Assembly: GCF_014200725.1 (NCBI RefSeq)
Contig: NZ_JACHCL010000002.1
Span: forward strand, 992,001-1,056,000
DNA: 64,000 bases
Reading direction: 5' to 3'
Source of the DNA: Janthinobacterium silvisoli
Lineage (GTDB): Bacteria > Pseudomonadota > Gammaproteobacteria > Burkholderiales > Burkholderiaceae_D
Positions within the stretch are counted from its first letter, which is position 1; each line of letters opens with the position of its first letter. Below the pieces are notes generated by a model, which worked only from the letters and a program-made list of their open reading frames with translations, was not told the DNA's origin and searched no databases. The position numbers were made by a program, and so were the translations under genes. Of the stretch, positions 1 through 8,934 are shown piece after piece.

Positions 1-1159
1 TATCGAGCAGCTTTTCATGCAGCATCGGGTCCAGCCCGCTGGCGCGCTGTTCGATCATCGCCTGCGTGATCACCAGTTCGCCCACCAGGTTGATCAGCTG
101 GTCGACTTTTTCTATCGAGACGCGGATCGACGACGATTCGGCGCCCGCCTTGTCGCTGTCTTTCTTGGCAGGCTTTTTTTCTTGTTCTGCGTCGACCGCA
201 GCGGCCGTCACAACGGCGGCTGCGTTGGCCGAACTGGCCTTGGCCGCGTCGGCGCGTATCTGTTCCAGTGGCTGGAAAAAGCCATAACCGCGCTGCGCAT
301 CCGTCGGCTCGCCTTGTGCAGCGGCGCGGATTTCCTCGAGCGGCTGGAAGAAGCCATAACCCTGCTCCGCTTCGCTTTTCACGGCGGGGGCGCCTGGCAA
401 GGGATCGAAGAAGCCATAGCCCTGGGCGTTTTCCTGGGCAGCGCGGGCCACTTGCGCGGCGTCCGCTTCGCCGGGCGCCAACGGTGGCGACTGCGTGATG
501 ACCATGTCATCAGGGTTCAGCACGAACGAGCAGATGGCCAGGATATCGTCCAGGCTTTCATGCGTCGTCACATTAAGCACGCTGCGCGCGTCCGGCAAGC
601 TGGAGACCACCACGTCGCCCAGCAAGCCCAGTTCGGCGGCCAGCGCATCGACTTCGCGCTGTTCCATCTTCGGCAATTCCAGGCGGTAGCGCTGGCCGCC
701 GGCATGGCTGACGGTTTCTTTTTCTGCCGTGTGAAACGCGGGCGCAACGGGCGTCAGTGCAGCCACGGGGACGTCCTGCGAAAACGACTGCAGCATCATG
801 CGGATATTGGCGACGGCGTCCTGGTCGACGGGCGTGCCCAGGCGATGGCCGTCGAGCTGCATCTTGAGGATATCCTTGGCCGCCAAAAAGGCGTCCACGT
901 GTTCCGCCGTCAGGGCCATCTGGCCCTGGCGTATGCGGTCGAGCAAGGATTCCAGGACATGCGTCACTTCGCTCATGTCGGAGAGGCCGAACGTCGACGC
1001 GCCGCCCTTGATCGAATGGGCGGTGCGAAAAATCGCGTTCAGGTCTTCGGCGTCGGGCGCCGCAATATCGACGGCCAGCAGCAGCCGTTCTTTTTCAGCC
1101 AGCAGTTCTTCGGCCTCATCGAAAAAGACCTGAAAAAACTGGCTAATATCGATGGTCAT
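1..1159 (-). CDS. cheA: Chemotaxis histidine kinase CheA (C-terminus beyond left edge)
   Basis: CheA phosphorylates CheY in response to chemoreceptor arrays. Only the first ~386 residues are in the window. The N-terminal HPt (P1) domain carries the phospho-accepting His in AHSIKGGAS near residue 48. A long Ala/Pro-rich linker follows and contains three copies of GYGFF[D/Q]PL (plus-strand 270-300, 345-375 and 395-420). The P3 dimerisation helix then begins (VGELVITQAMIEQRASG) and runs off the left edge. The ATG at 1157-1159 is chosen because MTIDISQFF starts the HPt domain. It is last in the motA-motB-cheZ-like-cheY-cheA run, 43 bp after cheY. Identity is very secure; the kinase core cannot be checked here. 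Confidence 0.95.
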   Translation of the reverse strand, partial: MTIDISQFFQVFFDEAEELLAEKERLLLAVDIAAPDAEDLNAIFRTAHSIKGGASTFGLSDMSEVTHVLESLLDRIRQGQMALTAEHVDAFLAAKDILKMQLDGHRLGTPVDQDAVANIRMMLQSFSQDVPVAALTPVAPAFHTAEKETVSHAGGQRYRLELPKMEQREVDALAAELGLLGDVVVSSLPDARSVLNVTTHESLDDILAICSFVLNPDDMVITQSPPLAPGEADAAQVARAAQENAQGYGFFDPLPGAPAVKSEAEQGYGFFQPLEEIRAAAQGEPTDAQRGYGFFQPLEQIRADAAKASSANAAAVVTAAAVDAEQEKKPAKKDSDKAGAESSSIRVSIEKVDQLINLVGELVITQAMIEQRASGLDPMLHEKLLD

Positions 1160-1202
1160 AGGGTGACTCCGTCCATTGCATCGTTGCGCTGTGCGGCTGG
1201 CA

Positions 1203-1568
1203 TCAGCCGATCACCTTTTTGACTACCTCGATCAGGCGCTGTGGATCGAACGGCTTCACCAGCCAGCCATTGGCGCCGGCGGCACGTCCCTTGGCTTTCA
1301 TTTCATCAGACGATTCCGTCGTCAGCATCAGGATGGGCACTTTTTGATAGGTCGGCAGTTCGCGCAGCAGCTTGATCAGTTCCAGGCCATCCATGCGCGG
1401 CATGTTCTGGTCCGTCAGCACCAGATCCACCGTTTGCAGTTTGGCTTTTTCCAGACCGTCCTGGCCGTCAACGGCCTCCACCACCTGGTAACCGGCGGCT
1501 TTCAGGCTGAACGCCACCATCTGGCGCAATGAGCTGGAATCGTCCACTGCAAGTATTGTTTTGGCCAT
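1203..1568 (-). CDS. cheY: Chemotaxis response regulator CheY
   Basis: Single-domain receiver of 121 residues, the usual CheY length. The acidic pocket is in ILAVDDSSS (DD at residues 8-9), the phospho-acceptor Asp is in LVLTDQNMPRMDG near residue 53, the switch Thr is in MLTTES, and the conserved Lys is in LVKPFDP. Phospho-CheY normally binds the flagellar switch to change rotation. The gene sits between a CheZ-like gene and cheA on the same strand. It lacks any output domain, so it is a motor or phosphate-sink CheY; which of these cannot be decided from sequence alone. Confidence 0.95.
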   Translation of the reverse strand: MAKTILAVDDSSSLRQMVAFSLKAAGYQVVEAVDGQDGLEKAKLQTVDLVLTDQNMPRMDGLELIKLLRELPTYQKVPILMLTTESSDEMKAKGRAAGANGWLVKPFDPQRLIEVVKKVIG

Positions 1569-1646
1569 CTTTGCTCCACTCTAATCCGGGCTGTTTTACC
1601 CATTGATAATTAATCTATGCAACCGCAAGCGTTCCGCGCCCTGGGG

Positions 1647-2195
1647 CTAGAACAGCTCGATGTCGCCACTTTCCAAATGCTGCTGGCTGACCGCCTTGCG
1701 CAGCACGCTGCGCAATTCCAGGCTTTGTATCGCCAGCGCCATGCTGACTCTCGACAGCAGGGCGACGATTTCTTCGTTGTCGCTCTCGGGCAGCATCTCG
1801 GCGCCATGTGAACCGAGGGTGCCGAGAAATTCGCGCAAGCCTGTCACCCGCTTCAGGGTGCGGTCGATCAACTGGCTCGTCATGTCCTGGAACTGCATGC
1901 TGGTGATGGCGGCATTCACATAGCCGCCGACCTCTTCCTGCAGCGCCAGTAATTTTTCACGCTGCTGCTCGGCCGGCAGACCGCCGTCCAGCAGCAAGGC
2001 GATGGTGTCTTGCTGCGCCGCCACGGCCGCATGAATGGCCATGAAGTTGAAGGACAGCTTGTCGATAGCCTCTTCCAGTAAGACGCCGGTCTGCACCAGA
2101 TCGGTTTCCACCTCCGTCAAATGCTTGCGACCATGGTCCGACACGCCAGACAACAGGCGCTTCACTTGCGAGCCCAGTACTTTCTTTCTTGTCAT
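1647..2195 (-). CDS. CheZ-like chemotaxis phosphatase
   Basis: All-helical 182-residue protein. The segment MQFQDMTSQLIDR near residue 100 matches the CheZ active-site helix, in which Asp and Gln of the D-x-T-x-Q signature dephosphorylate CheY-P. The acidic tail SGDIELF resembles the short C-terminal CheY-binding peptide of CheZ. It is shorter than enterobacterial CheZ (about 214 residues), and a second, classical cheZ could exist elsewhere in the genome, so the name is kept cautious. It lies directly upstream of cheY in the operon direction, fitting a role in switching off CheY-P. The start at 2195 has only a weak GAGA-type ribosome site. Confidence 0.68.
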   Translation of the reverse strand: MTRKKVLGSQVKRLLSGVSDHGRKHLTEVETDLVQTGVLLEEAIDKLSFNFMAIHAAVAAQQDTIALLLDGGLPAEQQREKLLALQEEVGGYVNAAITSMQFQDMTSQLIDRTLKRVTGLREFLGTLGSHGAEMLPESDNEEIVALLSRVSMALAIQSLELRSVLRKAVSQQHLESGDIELF

Positions 2196-2243
2196 AAAGA
2201 TCTCATTATTTCAATCCGCGCAGCGCTGATCGCTGCCGCGTGC

Positions 2244-3224
2244 TTATTTCTTTGCCGCTGCCGGGCCGGGGGAAGGCGCAGCGGCTGGCGGCGCGCCGTT
2301 CGCCACCCCCGCGGCAACTGCCTGCGGGGTGGTGGCGCCGCTTGCCGGCAAGTCCATCGCCGAACCATCGCGCAGGACATTTTCTTCCGTGCGTTTGTTC
2401 ATGACGATGATGCTGATGCGCCGGTTGATGGGATTGAATGGGTCCAGCTTGTCCAGGTGGGCGGCCGAACCGAGGCCCACCACGCGCAATACCTTGTCTT
2501 CATTCATGCCGCCGATAATCAATTCACGCCGCGAGGCATTCGCGCGGTCGGCCGACAATTCCCAGTTGCTGTAGCCGGCGTCGCTCATGTAGGGCGTCGA
2601 ATCGGTATGGCCCGACAAGCCGATACGGTTCGGCACTTCATTTAAGACCGAGCCGATGGCGTGCAGGATTTCTTTGGTGTACGGCTGCAGATTGGCGTTC
2701 GCCAGCGCAAACATGGGGCGGTTCTGCTCATCGACGATCTGGATGCGCAAGCCTTCGCTGGTGATATCGAGCAGCAGCTGGTTCTTGTACTTCTTCAGCA
2801 GCGGATTGGCATCGATGGTCGCTTCGATGCGCGCCTTGAGCGCCTGCAAGCGGCGCCCTTCTTCGCGTTCGAGCGCGGCCTTGGCCGAATTGAGGTCGTA
2901 TTCCTTGCGCTGGTTGCTTTCGGCGCCCTTGCGCACTTCGCCATCCTTGCGCGTAAAGTCCTGGCCACCGCCCTGGATCACGGAATTGCTCTCGCCACTG
3001 CCGGAACCACCGGCCATCGCCACCTTCAGCGGCGTCTTGAAGAATTCGGAAATACCGTTCAAGTCCCCCTTCGAGGTGGAACCCAGCAGCCACATCAGCA
3101 GGAAGAAGGCCATCATGGCCGTGACAAAGTCGGCGTAGGCGATTTTCCACGCCCCGCCATGATGTCCACCCGATGTCTTCTTGATGCGCTTGACGATAAT
3201 CGGGCGCATGCCTTCATCAGCCAT
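2244..3224 (-). CDS. motB: Flagellar motor stator protein MotB
   Basis: Stator subunit that anchors MotA to peptidoglycan and carries the proton-binding Asp. The N-terminus has a basic stretch, then the single membrane helix beginning AYADFVTAMMAFFLLMWLL; the Asp of YADF is the conserved proton site. The C-terminal OmpA-like peptidoglycan-binding domain contains IGLSGHTDSTPY and NWELSADRANASRR. A Pro/Ala-rich tail ends the 326-residue protein. The ATG at 3222-3224 is preceded by AAGGGAG. It follows motA in the same direction with a 58-bp gap. Confidence 0.97.
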   Translation of the reverse strand: MADEGMRPIIVKRIKKTSGGHHGGAWKIAYADFVTAMMAFFLLMWLLGSTSKGDLNGISEFFKTPLKVAMAGGSGSGESNSVIQGGGQDFTRKDGEVRKGAESNQRKEYDLNSAKAALEREEGRRLQALKARIEATIDANPLLKKYKNQLLLDITSEGLRIQIVDEQNRPMFALANANLQPYTKEILHAIGSVLNEVPNRIGLSGHTDSTPYMSDAGYSNWELSADRANASRRELIIGGMNEDKVLRVVGLGSAAHLDKLDPFNPINRRISIIVMNKRTEENVLRDGSAMDLPASGATTPQAVAAGVANGAPPAAAPSPGPAAAKK

Positions 3225-3282
3225 GGCATCTCCCTTCCTGGTACAGCGATAGACTCATGTTTTCCAAACGTGTTTTCACTGC

Positions 3283-4143
3283 TTACTTCGTTTTCGATTT
3301 CTTGATATGTTCTTCGAGCTCATTGAACGTCGGGCGCTCGGTCGAGAACAGCACCTTGCGGCCAAACTCGACGGCCAGGGCCGGGGCATAACCATTCAGG
3401 CTCGCCAACAAGGTGACTTTCACGCACTGGAACATCTTGCTCGACTCTTCCAGCTTTTGCTCCAGCAAACCGGCCAGAGGGCCGACAAAGCCATACGCCA
3501 GCAAGATGCCGAGGAAGGTGCCGACCAGCGCGTGCGCGATCAGCATGCCCAGTTCCGACGGCGGGATGCCCACCGATTCCATGGTGTGCACCACGCCCAT
3601 CACGGCGGCAACGATACCGAAAGCTGGCAAGCCATCGCCCACCTTGGCGATCACATGGGCCGGCACGGCGCCTTCGTGATGGTGGGTTTCGATTTCGTTG
3701 TCCATCAGGTTTTCGATCTGGAAGGCGTCCATATTGCCCGACACCATCAGGCGCAGGTAATCGGTCATGAACTCGATCACGTGGTGGTCGGCCAGCACCG
3801 CCGGATATTTGGAAAACAGCGGGCTTTCCTCGGGCTTGTCGATATCGCCTTCGATCGACATCAAACCTTCCTTGCGCACCTTGCTGAGCACCTCGAACAG
3901 CAGCGACATCAGCTCCATATACAGTTCTTTGGTGTAGCGCGAACCCTTGAACAGGCTGGGCAAGGCAGCCAGGGTGGCCTTGATGGCCTTGTTATTGTTA
4001 CCAACAAGGAAGGCGCCCAGCGCCGCGCCGCCGATCATCAGCAGTTCGATCGGCTGGAACAGGGCCGCCAGATGGCCACCTGCCAGCGCGAAGCCGCCAA
4101 AAACCGAGGCGCAGACGACGATGTATCCGAGTATGACTAACAA
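3283..4143 (-). CDS. motA: Flagellar motor stator protein MotA (TTG start)
   Basis: Proton-channel stator subunit, 286 residues, the normal MotA size. The start MLVILGYIVV...FGGFALAGG aligns with the beginning of enterobacterial MotA, but the initiation codon there is TTG (plus-strand CAA at 4141-4143), preceded by a GGGAG-like site. Membrane helices lie at residues ~2-22 and ~32-50, and a later pair spans ~170-225 with the conserved Pro-containing segments (GDGLPAFGIVAAVMGV and GTFLGILLAYGF). The cytoplasmic loop between the helix pairs carries the charged residues that contact FliG. It heads the motAB-che run; the methyltransferase gene lies upstream on the same strand. Confidence 0.96.
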   Translation of the reverse strand: MLVILGYIVVCASVFGGFALAGGHLAALFQPIELLMIGGAALGAFLVGNNNKAIKATLAALPSLFKGSRYTKELYMELMSLLFEVLSKVRKEGLMSIEGDIDKPEESPLFSKYPAVLADHHVIEFMTDYLRLMVSGNMDAFQIENLMDNEIETHHHEGAVPAHVIAKVGDGLPAFGIVAAVMGVVHTMESVGIPPSELGMLIAHALVGTFLGILLAYGFVGPLAGLLEQKLEESSKMFQCVKVTLLASLNGYAPALAVEFGRKVLFSTERPTFNELEEHIKKSKTK

Positions 4144-4358
4144 GTGCCCTGACTCCCAATAGTGGCCGGGCCTCAGCGCCCGGCATGTTCAAACCGGCCC
4201 CGGTGGCTGGCGGCAATGCCGCGGCGGAGGCCGGCGGCAAATGTGACTGAAGGTAGATAGAAACGGCTTGCATTTCAACGTACTTCGACAAAAATGCCGT
4301 GTAGAACTACAATAACGTGAGATTGTCCTCTGAGCAAGCAAATAACGCAGACAATTGC

Positions 4359-5165
4359 TTAAAAGCACCATATGTAGAGCAAGGGACCACCCTCTGTGGT
4401 GCCTATGGTCTTATCGGGTGCGCGGGTCCTTATCTTGAATTCGTAACTAAGAAGCATACTTCCGGGCAACATCTCTGCCTCGGCCTTACTCCACAACGCT
4501 GCCATGGCCGCTGGCGACAGGTAGGCAAACACCACATCGTAGTCGGCAAAATCAAGCGCCTCGTAGTCGCCGCGCAGGAAACGCGCGCGGCTGCTGGACA
4601 AGCGCGCGCGCAGCCGGCTCAGCAGCCACGGCAGCGGCGCCAGCTCGATGCCGCTCACCTGCGCGTCCAGCCGGCGCCGCGACAAGTCGAGCACCAGCCC
4701 ACCCAGGCCGCTGCCGATATCGATCAGGCGCACGCCGGGTCTATCGTGCACCAGCTCGGCGACCGCCTGCCACACTCTTGGACCCGACGGATAAAACGGC
4801 ACTTGCGTGCGGAAGGTGGACCAATACAGGCTCAGCAAAAAAATAAAGGCCAGCAGGAAGACCACGGGCGGCAAGTCCAGCCAGCTGGCTCCCAGCAACG
4901 CGGGCGCGAACAGCAGGCCGATGGCGCACCACCAGCGCGCCAGGCCCACGCGCCAGGTCAGCAGCGCGGCAATGACACCCTGCAAAACGGCCACGGCCAG
5001 CAGCGGCAAGACCAGGCCGGCACGCGCCAATCCATAGACGAGCAGCAGCATCAAGGGGAAGGCCAGGACCTGGATCAGGAGCGCCTTGAGCGCGGGCGCC
5101 CGCAGGATTTGTTGCAGCATGGGCAAGGTCAAAAACGAAAGCGCCAGTGTAAGCGAAACGGCCAT
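4359..5165 (-). CDS. Membrane-anchored class I SAM-dependent methyltransferase
   Basis: 268 residues. The first ~115 residues form about four hydrophobic helices. After that comes a soluble Rossmann methyltransferase fold with SAM motif I LIDIGSGLGGL near residue 150, an acidic residue ending strand 2 (SGIELAPLP), and VVFAYLSPAAM as the motif IV region. The substrate is unknown. It sits between flhC and motA, an insertion in an otherwise standard flhDC-motAB order. A strong terminator separates it from flhC, so it has its own expression. The fold call is secure; the function is not. It could modify a lipid, a quinone-like small molecule or a membrane protein. Confidence 0.75.
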   Translation of the reverse strand: MAVSLTLALSFLTLPMLQQILRAPALKALLIQVLAFPLMLLLVYGLARAGLVLPLLAVAVLQGVIAALLTWRVGLARWWCAIGLLFAPALLGASWLDLPPVVFLLAFIFLLSLYWSTFRTQVPFYPSGPRVWQAVAELVHDRPGVRLIDIGSGLGGLVLDLSRRRLDAQVSGIELAPLPWLLSRLRARLSSSRARFLRGDYEALDFADYDVVFAYLSPAAMAALWSKAEAEMLPGSMLLSYEFKIRTRAPDKTIGTTEGGPLLYIWCF

Positions 5166-5203
5166 AAAAAAACCGGAACCACTCTCAGAGCGTTTCCGGT
5201 TTT
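5166..5203 (-). terminator. Rho-independent terminator after flhDC
   Basis: Inverted repeat AAAACCGGAA (5169-5178) with TTCCGGTTTT (5194-5203), followed on the minus strand by a run of T (plus-strand A run 5166-5172). It lies between the flhC stop and the methyltransferase start. Confidence 0.88.
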
Positions 5204-5251
5204 GCGCTAGCCTTGACTACGGATAAGAAAGTGAGTGTACAAGCAAATGCG

Positions 5252-5812
5252 TCAGGCAGCCAGGCTGGCCGGAGCAGCCGCCGCTTCATCGCGGGCCTTT
5301 TTGGTCTTGCCGGCGCGCGAAGGCATATGGCACAGGCCGCAGACATAATCGGAATTCAGGTCCAGGCAATTGACGACGAACTTGCCGTTGCACTTGCCGC
5401 AAGGCGCCATGTCGAGCATCTTGCTGCTGAAAAAACGTACCAGTGTCCAGGCGCGCGTCAGCGACAGCAGCGGCTCTTCGCCCGGTTCCGGCGGCATTTG
5501 TTCCAGGTACAGCTGATAGGCTTTCATCACCGCCTCGATGCCGGTAGCGCCAGCGTGATCGACGAGGAACTTATGGATATTGATGAACAGCGAGGAGTGG
5601 ATATTCGGTTGCCAGGTGAGGAACCAGTCCGTGGAAAACGGCAGCATGCCCTTGGGAGGCGATACCCCTTTCAATTCCTTGTACAGGTTCAACAGGCGCT
5701 CGCGCGACAGCGAGACTTCGGTTTCCAGCAGTTGCAAACGGGCGCCCAGCTGTATCAGTTCGATCGCCAGCTGGATTTCCTGCGCTTCCGATACGACACT
5801 TTTTTTGGCCAT
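5252..5812 (-). CDS. flhC: Flagellar master transcriptional activator FlhC
   Basis: Subunit of the FlhD4C2 activator of flagellar class II promoters. The 186-residue length and the C-terminal zinc site with paired cysteines (CGKCNG and CGLCHMP, about residues 138-162) are typical of FlhC. The N-terminal helices (AQEIQLAIELIQLGARLQLL) match the FlhD-contacting region. It is 51 bp downstream of flhD on the same strand, and a terminator follows immediately. This operon is probably controlled from the long leader region upstream of flhD. Confidence 0.97.
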   Translation of the reverse strand: MAKKSVVSEAQEIQLAIELIQLGARLQLLETEVSLSRERLLNLYKELKGVSPPKGMLPFSTDWFLTWQPNIHSSLFINIHKFLVDHAGATGIEAVMKAYQLYLEQMPPEPGEEPLLSLTRAWTLVRFFSSKMLDMAPCGKCNGKFVVNCLDLNSDYVCGLCHMPSRAGKTKKARDEAAAAPASLAA

Positions 5813-5863
5813 GCTGTGTGCTCCGCTGCTGATCTGACAGTGACTATTGAAGGAAAAGGCGGC

Positions 5864-6181
5864 TTAAACGATTTCTTCGACGCCCTGGCCTGCCATCAGG
5901 ATGGCGGCGTGCGACTGGGCCAGCGAACGGTCTTTATTATAGTTGGTCAACATCGACAGGATGGCGCTGTCGTCAAAACGGAAGCGGGCCAGCATCATGT
6001 TGCCGCCTGCCAGTTTCAGGATCTGCGCGTTGCTCATACCTTCGATCAGTTCGGCGATGTCGGTGGAGATACCGAGACGGAAGATCGCAGTGACCTTATC
6101 TGCACGAATCATTTGCTGAGCCAGCATCAGATAGCTCAGGTTGGCATCGCGAATCTCGGCCATCATATCGTTAGCAGTCAT
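5864..6181 (-). CDS. flhD: Flagellar master transcriptional activator FlhD
   Basis: FlhD subunit of the flagellar master regulator. The segment EIRDANLSYLMLAQQMIRAD is the typical N-terminal FlhD helix, and the protein is about 105 residues, close to the family length. Two in-frame ATGs exist, at 6187 and 6181. The GAGGAG ribosome site directly abuts the first and sits six bases before the second, so the second (MTANDMMAEIRD) is preferred. It is the first gene of flhDC. Confidence 0.96.
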   Translation of the reverse strand: MTANDMMAEIRDANLSYLMLAQQMIRADKVTAIFRLGISTDIAELIEGMSNAQILKLAGGNMMLARFRFDDSAILSMLTNYNKDRSLAQSHAAILMAGQGVEEIV

Positions 6182-6317
6182 TTCCATCTCCTCAATCCGT
6201 TGAATTCAGCTGGCACACTGTGTGTTGCCAGTGAGATACATTCTGAGGGAGCAACATCAAATGCAACAGAGGCGCAGCTCTGTATTTTTCGTCGGAGAAT
6301 AGGGAATAGGATCGTAG

Positions 6318-6336
6318 GTGTTTGTCTGACAAACAC
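6318..6336. promoter_or_regulatory. 19-bp palindrome, candidate operator upstream of flhD
   Basis: GTGTTTGTC and GACAAACAC flank a single T and form a perfect 9+1+9 palindrome 137 bp upstream of the flhD start. Size and symmetry suit a dimeric regulator. The protein that binds it is unknown. Confidence 0.45.
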
Positions 6337-6442
6337 TACTCGACCATGGTCGCACGCCCGTAAAAGCGTGGAAAAGACGCGATGAAAGAATCAAATTTTC
6401 CTGACTTTCTAACAGCGCTTAAAAGCACTTTTTTACAACAGC

Positions 6443-6456
6443 TTGACCTGAATCAA
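6443..6456. promoter_or_regulatory. FNR/ANR-like half-palindrome
   Basis: TTGAC-CTGA-ATCAA differs from the FNR/ANR consensus TTGAT-N4-ATCAA at one of ten defined positions. It lies ~307 bp upstream of kynU and ~262 bp upstream of flhD. Which gene it serves, if any, is inference. Confidence 0.4.
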
Positions 6457-6763
6457 GCCGTTTCACTCTATATAACGACAGCTGAAACGGGAACTTGAGG
6501 CTTTTTTACAAAATATTTCAAAAATATTTCAATAAGGATTTCCCCTTGTCTAAACCGGTTACGGCGCCTGTTTGGAAAACTTGAGGGTTTTTTGAAAATA
6601 TTTTGAGAAAACTGCAAATTTCTTCCTGACGCCCCACAAATGCGCTTTTTTTTCAGCCAGGACCGCGCCAAAAAGCGGCAGATCAGCCCATCCTTGCTAC
6701 ACTTCCATTCCCGCATGACTGGGCCAACCAGGCCGAAACCATGCTATCCAGACAAGTATCGAC

Positions 6764-8026
6764 ATGAAAGCCACCATGATTTCTCGACATGACTGCAGTG
6801 CGCGCGACGACGATGATCCGCTGGCGCCCTTGCGCCGCCAGTTCGACCTGCCTTCCGGCGTCATCTATCTTGACGGCAACTCGCTGGGCGCCCGGCCTAG
6901 CGCCGCCCCGGCCCGCGCCCAGCACGTCATCGCCGCCGAATGGGGCACTGACCTGATACGCAGCTGGAATACGGCGGGCTGGTTCGACTTGCCGAAACGC
7001 CTGGGCGACCGCTTGGCCCCGCTGATCGGCGCCGCAACCGGCGAAGTGGTGATCACCGACACCACCTCCATCAATCTGTTCAAGGCCCTGGCCGCTGCGC
7101 TGCAGATGCAGGCCAGCGATCCTCAGCGTGCAGAGCGCCGCGTCATCGTCAGCGAGCGCAGCAACTTCCCGACCGACTTATATATGGCGCAAGGCCTGGC
7201 TGCATGGCTGGACCGTGGCTACAGCTTGCGCCTGGTCGATGACCCGGCCGAACTGGCGTCAGCCATCGATGCCGATTGCGCCGTCGCCATGCTGACCCAC
7301 GTCAATTACCGCAGCGGCTACCAGCACGACATGGCCGCTATCAGCCGTCACTGCCACGCGCAAGGTGCACTGGCCTTGTGGGACCTGGCCCATTCGGCCG
7401 GCGCCGTGCAGCTGGACTTGAACGCCGATGGCGCCGACCTGGCCGTCGGTTGTACCTATAAATACCTGAATGGCGGTCCGGGCGCGCCAGCCTTCATCTG
7501 GGTGCCGGAAAAACACCAGGCCCGCTTCCGCCAGCCTTTATCCGGCTGGTGGGGCCATGCCGCGCCCTTCGCCATGGAACCGGGCTTTACGCCAGCCGAC
7601 GGCATAGGCCGCGCCCTGTGCGGCACGCAGCCGATCGTCTCGCTGGCACTGGTCGAATGCGGGCTCGATATTTTCGCGCAGACGACCATGGAAGCGATCC
7701 GCCACAAATCGCTGGCCCTGACCGACCTGTTCATCGCCCTGGTGGAACAGCGCTGCGCCAGCCACCCACTGGGCCTGGTCACGCCACGCGAACATGCGCG
7801 GCGCGGCAGCCAGGTCAGTTTTACGCACCCGCATGGCTACGCCGTGATGCAAGCCTTGATCGCGCGCGGTGTGATCGGCGACTACCGCGAGCCAGCCATC
7901 ATGCGCTTCGGCTTTACACCGCTGTACACCAGTTTTGCGGACGTGTGGGATGCGGTCGAGATCCTGCGCGATATCCTCGACAAGCAAGCTTACGATATCG
8001 CCGCCAAGCGCGATGCCGTAACGTAA
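6764..8026 (+). CDS. kynU: Kynureninase
   Basis: PLP enzyme that cleaves kynurenine to anthranilate and alanine (and 3-hydroxykynurenine similarly). It has 420 residues, the standard size. Typical features are the N-terminal [19 protein letters not shown], the strand [17 protein letters not shown] holding the cofactor Asp, and the PLP Lys in [15 protein letters not shown] near residue 236. The C-terminal part contains [20 protein letters not shown]. It is followed after 26 bp by kynA, so the two form an operon of oxidative tryptophan degradation. No strong ribosome site precedes the start at 6764; a second ATG at 6776 is possible. Confidence 0.95.
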   Translation: MKATMISRHDCSARDDDDPLAPLRRQFDLPSGVIYLDGNSLGARPSAAPARAQHVIAAEWGTDLIRSWNTAGWFDLPKRLGDRLAPLIGAATGEVVITDTTSINLFKALAAALQMQASDPQRAERRVIVSERSNFPTDLYMAQGLAAWLDRGYSLRLVDDPAELASAIDADCAVAMLTHVNYRSGYQHDMAAISRHCHAQGALALWDLAHSAGAVQLDLNADGADLAVGCTYKYLNGGPGAPAFIWVPEKHQARFRQPLSGWWGHAAPFAMEPGFTPADGIGRALCGTQPIVSLALVECGLDIFAQTTMEAIRHKSLALTDLFIALVEQRCASHPLGLVTPREHARRGSQVSFTHPHGYAVMQALIARGVIGDYREPAIMRFGFTPLYTSFADVWDAVEILRDILDKQAYDIAAKRDAVT

Positions 8027-8052
8027 GCCCGTCACCTGAACCCGGATACCCC

Positions 8053-8925
8053 ATGAACGACGACAACAAGAAAAGCGGCTGCCCCATGCATGGCGGCCAG
8101 CAAGACGCGCAGTGGCATGGCGCGCAGATGGATTTCAGCAAGTCGATGAGCTATGGCGACTACCTGGCGCTGGACCGCATCCTGACGGCCCAGCATCCGC
8201 TGTCGCCGAACCACAATGAAATGCTGTTCATCGTGCAGCACCAGACCAGCGAACTGTGGATGAAGCTGATGCTGCACGAAATGCACGCCGTACGCAGCAA
8301 CCTGCAAAACGGCGACCTCTCGCCCGCCTTCAAGATGCTGGCCCGCGTGGCACGCATCATGGACCAGCTGGTACATGCCTGGGATGTGCTGGCGACCATG
8401 ACGCCGCCCGAATACACGGCCATCCGCCCCTACCTGGGCGCCTCGTCGGGCTTCCAGTCCTATCAGTACCGCGAAATCGAATTCATCCTGGGCAACAAGA
8501 ACGCCGCCCTGCTGAACGTGCACACGACGGCGCCGGACGCCTATACGACACTAGCCACGGCCCTGCGCACGCCGTCCGTCTACGACGAATCGGTCAAACT
8601 GCTGGCCCGCAGCGGCTTGCATATCGCGCCAGAACGCCTGAATGCCGACTGGACCCTGCCGACTACATCGGACGACACGGTCAAGGCAGCCTGGCTGGAA
8701 GTCTACCGCGACCCATCGAAATACTGGGCCCTGTACGAACTGGCTGAAAAGCTGGTCGACCTGGAAACGGCGTTCCGCTTCTGGCGCTTCCGCCACGTCA
8801 CCACGGTGGAACGCATCATCGGCTTCAAGACCGGCACCGGCGGCACCGAAGGCGTGTCTTATTTACGCAAGATGCTCGACGTGGTGTTATTCCCTGAACT
8901 CTTCGCCTTGCGCACCGAACTATAA
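8053..8925 (+). CDS. kynA: Tryptophan 2,3-dioxygenase
   Basis: Heme enzyme that opens the indole ring of L-tryptophan to give N-formylkynurenine, the first step of the pathway. It has 290 residues. Family signatures seen are [51 protein letters not shown], and the C-terminal [19 protein letters not shown], followed by [13 protein letters not shown]. The start at 8053 ([11 protein letters not shown]) is chosen because it lies just after the kynU stop; the open frame extends further upstream only inside kynU. The N-terminus is rich in Cys, His and Gln and looks disordered. The hydrolase gene follows after 9 bp. Confidence 0.96.
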   Translation: MNDDNKKSGCPMHGGQQDAQWHGAQMDFSKSMSYGDYLALDRILTAQHPLSPNHNEMLFIVQHQTSELWMKLMLHEMHAVRSNLQNGDLSPAFKMLARVARIMDQLVHAWDVLATMTPPEYTAIRPYLGASSGFQSYQYREIEFILGNKNAALLNVHTTAPDAYTTLATALRTPSVYDESVKLLARSGLHIAPERLNADWTLPTTSDDTVKAAWLEVYRDPSKYWALYELAEKLVDLETAFRFWRFRHVTTVERIIGFKTGTGGTEGVSYLRKMLDVVLFPELFALRTEL

Positions 8926-8934
8926 GGAGCTGGT

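Larger units (their letters stand above)
6182..6763. other. Divergent regulatory region between flhD and kynU
   Basis: About 580 bp with no convincing gene. It holds a 19-bp palindrome (6318-6336), an FNR/ANR-like site (6443-6456), and an AT-rich stretch at 6490-6620 with a doubled AAATATTTC motif. It presumably contains the flhDC promoter and long leader as well as the kynU promoter. The minus-strand reading frame at 6468-6716 has no recognisable features and was not called. Confidence 0.6.

Noticed and set aside
1176-1532. Plus-strand frame over cheY
   Set aside because: It is the antisense of a full-length CheY with all key residues and has no features of its own.
4164-4184. GC-rich inverted repeat upstream of motA
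   Set aside because: GCCGGGC-type stem without a T run on either strand and no clear regulatory pattern; too weak to call as a terminator.
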